In this document: positions 6,228-7,194 of the stretch, in pieces
Layout: every line of letters begins with the position of its first letter
Position numbering within the stretch: position 1 is the first letter of the stretch
Source of the DNA: Erysipelotrichaceae bacterium
GTDB taxonomy: Bacteria; Bacillota_I; Bacilli_A; Erysipelotrichales; Erysipelotrichaceae
Reading direction: 5' to 3'
DNA: 7,194 bases
Assembly (NCBI GenBank): GCA_030533035.1
Contig: JAUNJW010000104.1
Coordinates: 1-7,194 of the forward strand
Program-made: the position numbers and the translations under genes
The notes under the pieces: model-generated
What the model saw: the letters and a program-made list of their open reading frames with translations, nothing else
Database searches by the model: none
What the model was told of the DNA's origin: nothing

Positions 6228-7194
6228 ATGGCCAAGTATTATAACGAACCATCCCACACATTCAGTGAATATCTGCTGATCCCCGGCTACACCGGTGAAG
6301 AAAATATTCCCGACAACGTTTCCCTGAAGACACCTCTTGTCAAATTCAGAAAAGGGGAGGAACCCGCGATTTCCCTGAATATCCCGATGGTTTCGGCTGT
6401 CATGCAGTCAGTTTCCGGCGACCGTCTCGGCATCGCCCTGGCAAAGGAAGGCGGCATGTCCTTCATCTTCGGTTCCCAGCCGATCGCTTCCCAGGCAGCC
6501 ATGGTTGCCAGAGTCAAGAACCACAAGGCAGGCTTTGTCGTTTCTGATTCCAACCTGACACCTGAAATGACGCTCACTGATGTCCTGAATCTCAAGAAGG
6601 AAAGCGGCCACTCAACAATGGCAGTCACTGAGGACGGCACAGCAAACGGAAAGCTGCTCGGCGTCGTGACTTCCAGAGACTACCGGATCTCCCGCATGAG
6701 CGGCGATGAAAAAGTCGCCACATTCATGACTCCGAGATCCAAGCTCGTTGTCGGAAGCACTTCCAACTCACTGTCCGAATGCAATGACATCATCTGGGAC
6801 AACAAGCTGAACGCACTGCCGATCGTCGACGCTGACGACAATCTGGCTTACTTCGTATTCCGCAAGGACTACGATTCCCATAAAGAAAACCCGAATGAAC
6901 TCCTTGACGATGAAAAACGTCTGCTTGTCGGTGCCGGTATCAATTCCCGCGACTATGAGGAAAGAGTGCCTGCGCTCGTCAATGCCGGTGTGGACTGCCT
7001 GGTCATCGATTCCTCCGAAGGCTACAGCTGCTGGCAGGCAAGCACAATCAAGTGGATCCGCGATACATACGGCGATTCCGTCAAGATCGGCGCCGGCAAT
7101 GTTGTCGACGGCGAGGGATTCAGATTCCTCGCGGACGCAGGCGCTGACTTCATCAAGATCGGCATCGGCGGCGGTTCCATCTGCATCACCCGTG
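6228..7194 (+). CDS. guaB: IMP dehydrogenase, Tritrichomonas-like subclass (3' end outside window)
   Basis: This enzyme oxidises IMP to XMP with NAD, the committed step of guanine nucleotide synthesis, in the cytoplasm. The first 322 codons are present; about 500 residues are expected, so the C-terminal third, with the flap and Arg-Tyr dyad, is missing at the window edge. The barrel begins at residues 1-105. A tandem CBS (Bateman) region fills about 110-225, including a VTSRDYR and an FMTPRSKL segment. The barrel resumes with [14 protein letters not shown] (234-247), VIDSSEG (259-265) and [11 protein letters not shown] (288-298). The catalytic loop [12 protein letters not shown] (311-322) has its Cys at 319. 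The motifs SSEG and GGGSICITR replace the AHG and GPGSICTTR of typical bacterial GuaB. A strong promoter and ribosome binding site fix the start. Lys is mostly AAG, as in hydA, implying high expression. Confidence 0.97.
   Translation, partial: MAKYYNEPSHTFSEYLLIPGYTGEENIPDNVSLKTPLVKFRKGEEPAISLNIPMVSAVMQSVSGDRLGIALAKEGGMSFIFGSQPIASQAAMVARVKNHKAGFVVSDSNLTPEMTLTDVLNLKKESGHSTMAVTEDGTANGKLLGVVTSRDYRISRMSGDEKVATFMTPRSKLVVGSTSNSLSECNDIIWDNKLNALPIVDADDNLAYFVFRKDYDSHKENPNELLDDEKRLLVGAGINSRDYEERVPALVNAGVDCLVIDSSEGYSCWQASTIKWIRDTYGDSVKIGAGNVVDGEGFRFLADAGADFIKIGIGGGSICITR

Overview
The window looks like chromosomal DNA from an anaerobic, low-to-mid GC Firmicute, most plausibly an Erysipelotrichia- or Clostridia-like gut or rumen bacterium. 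This is inferred from four things: a modular [FeFe] hydrogenase, a bacterial-type ProRS with CxxC pairs around its editing insert, strong AAGGAGG-type ribosome binding sites, and an IMP dehydrogenase of the GGSICITR subclass. GC is slightly above one half by eye. There are no mobile elements, CRISPR arrays, tRNAs or rRNAs, and coding density is high.

Layout. Bases 4-1761 (+) encode a complete modular [FeFe] hydrogenase catalytic subunit (HydA/HndD type), closed by a strong intrinsic terminator at 1771-1803. Bases 1829-4370 (+) hold a two-gene unit of related membrane sensor proteins. The first (1829-3115) has a seven-helix-like membrane region followed by a LytS/YehU-like histidine kinase module in which the phospho-accepting His and the ATP-binding motifs are gone. 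The second (3108-4370, GTG start, 8 nt overlap) has the same architecture with every kinase motif intact. No response regulator accompanies them. A perfect hairpin flanked by A and T tracts (4371-4410) separates them from convergent proS (4410-6095, -) and looks like a shared bidirectional terminator. Bases 6096-6227 form a compact divergent promoter region for proS (-) and guaB (+, 6228 to beyond the window end).

How the genes work together. The hydrogenase, prolyl-tRNA synthetase and IMP dehydrogenase are housekeeping or energy genes with no obvious shared pathway. The hydrogenase is probably the last gene of an operon whose other subunits lie upstream, outside the window. The most unusual item is the tandem pseudokinase/kinase pair. 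The two proteins line up from end to end, which suggests an old duplication. The catalytically dead copy probably acts as a partner or receptor for the active one, but its signal and target cannot be read from this window. The guaB product is also notable for its close resemblance, including residue numbering, to the IMP dehydrogenase of the protist Tritrichomonas foetus.
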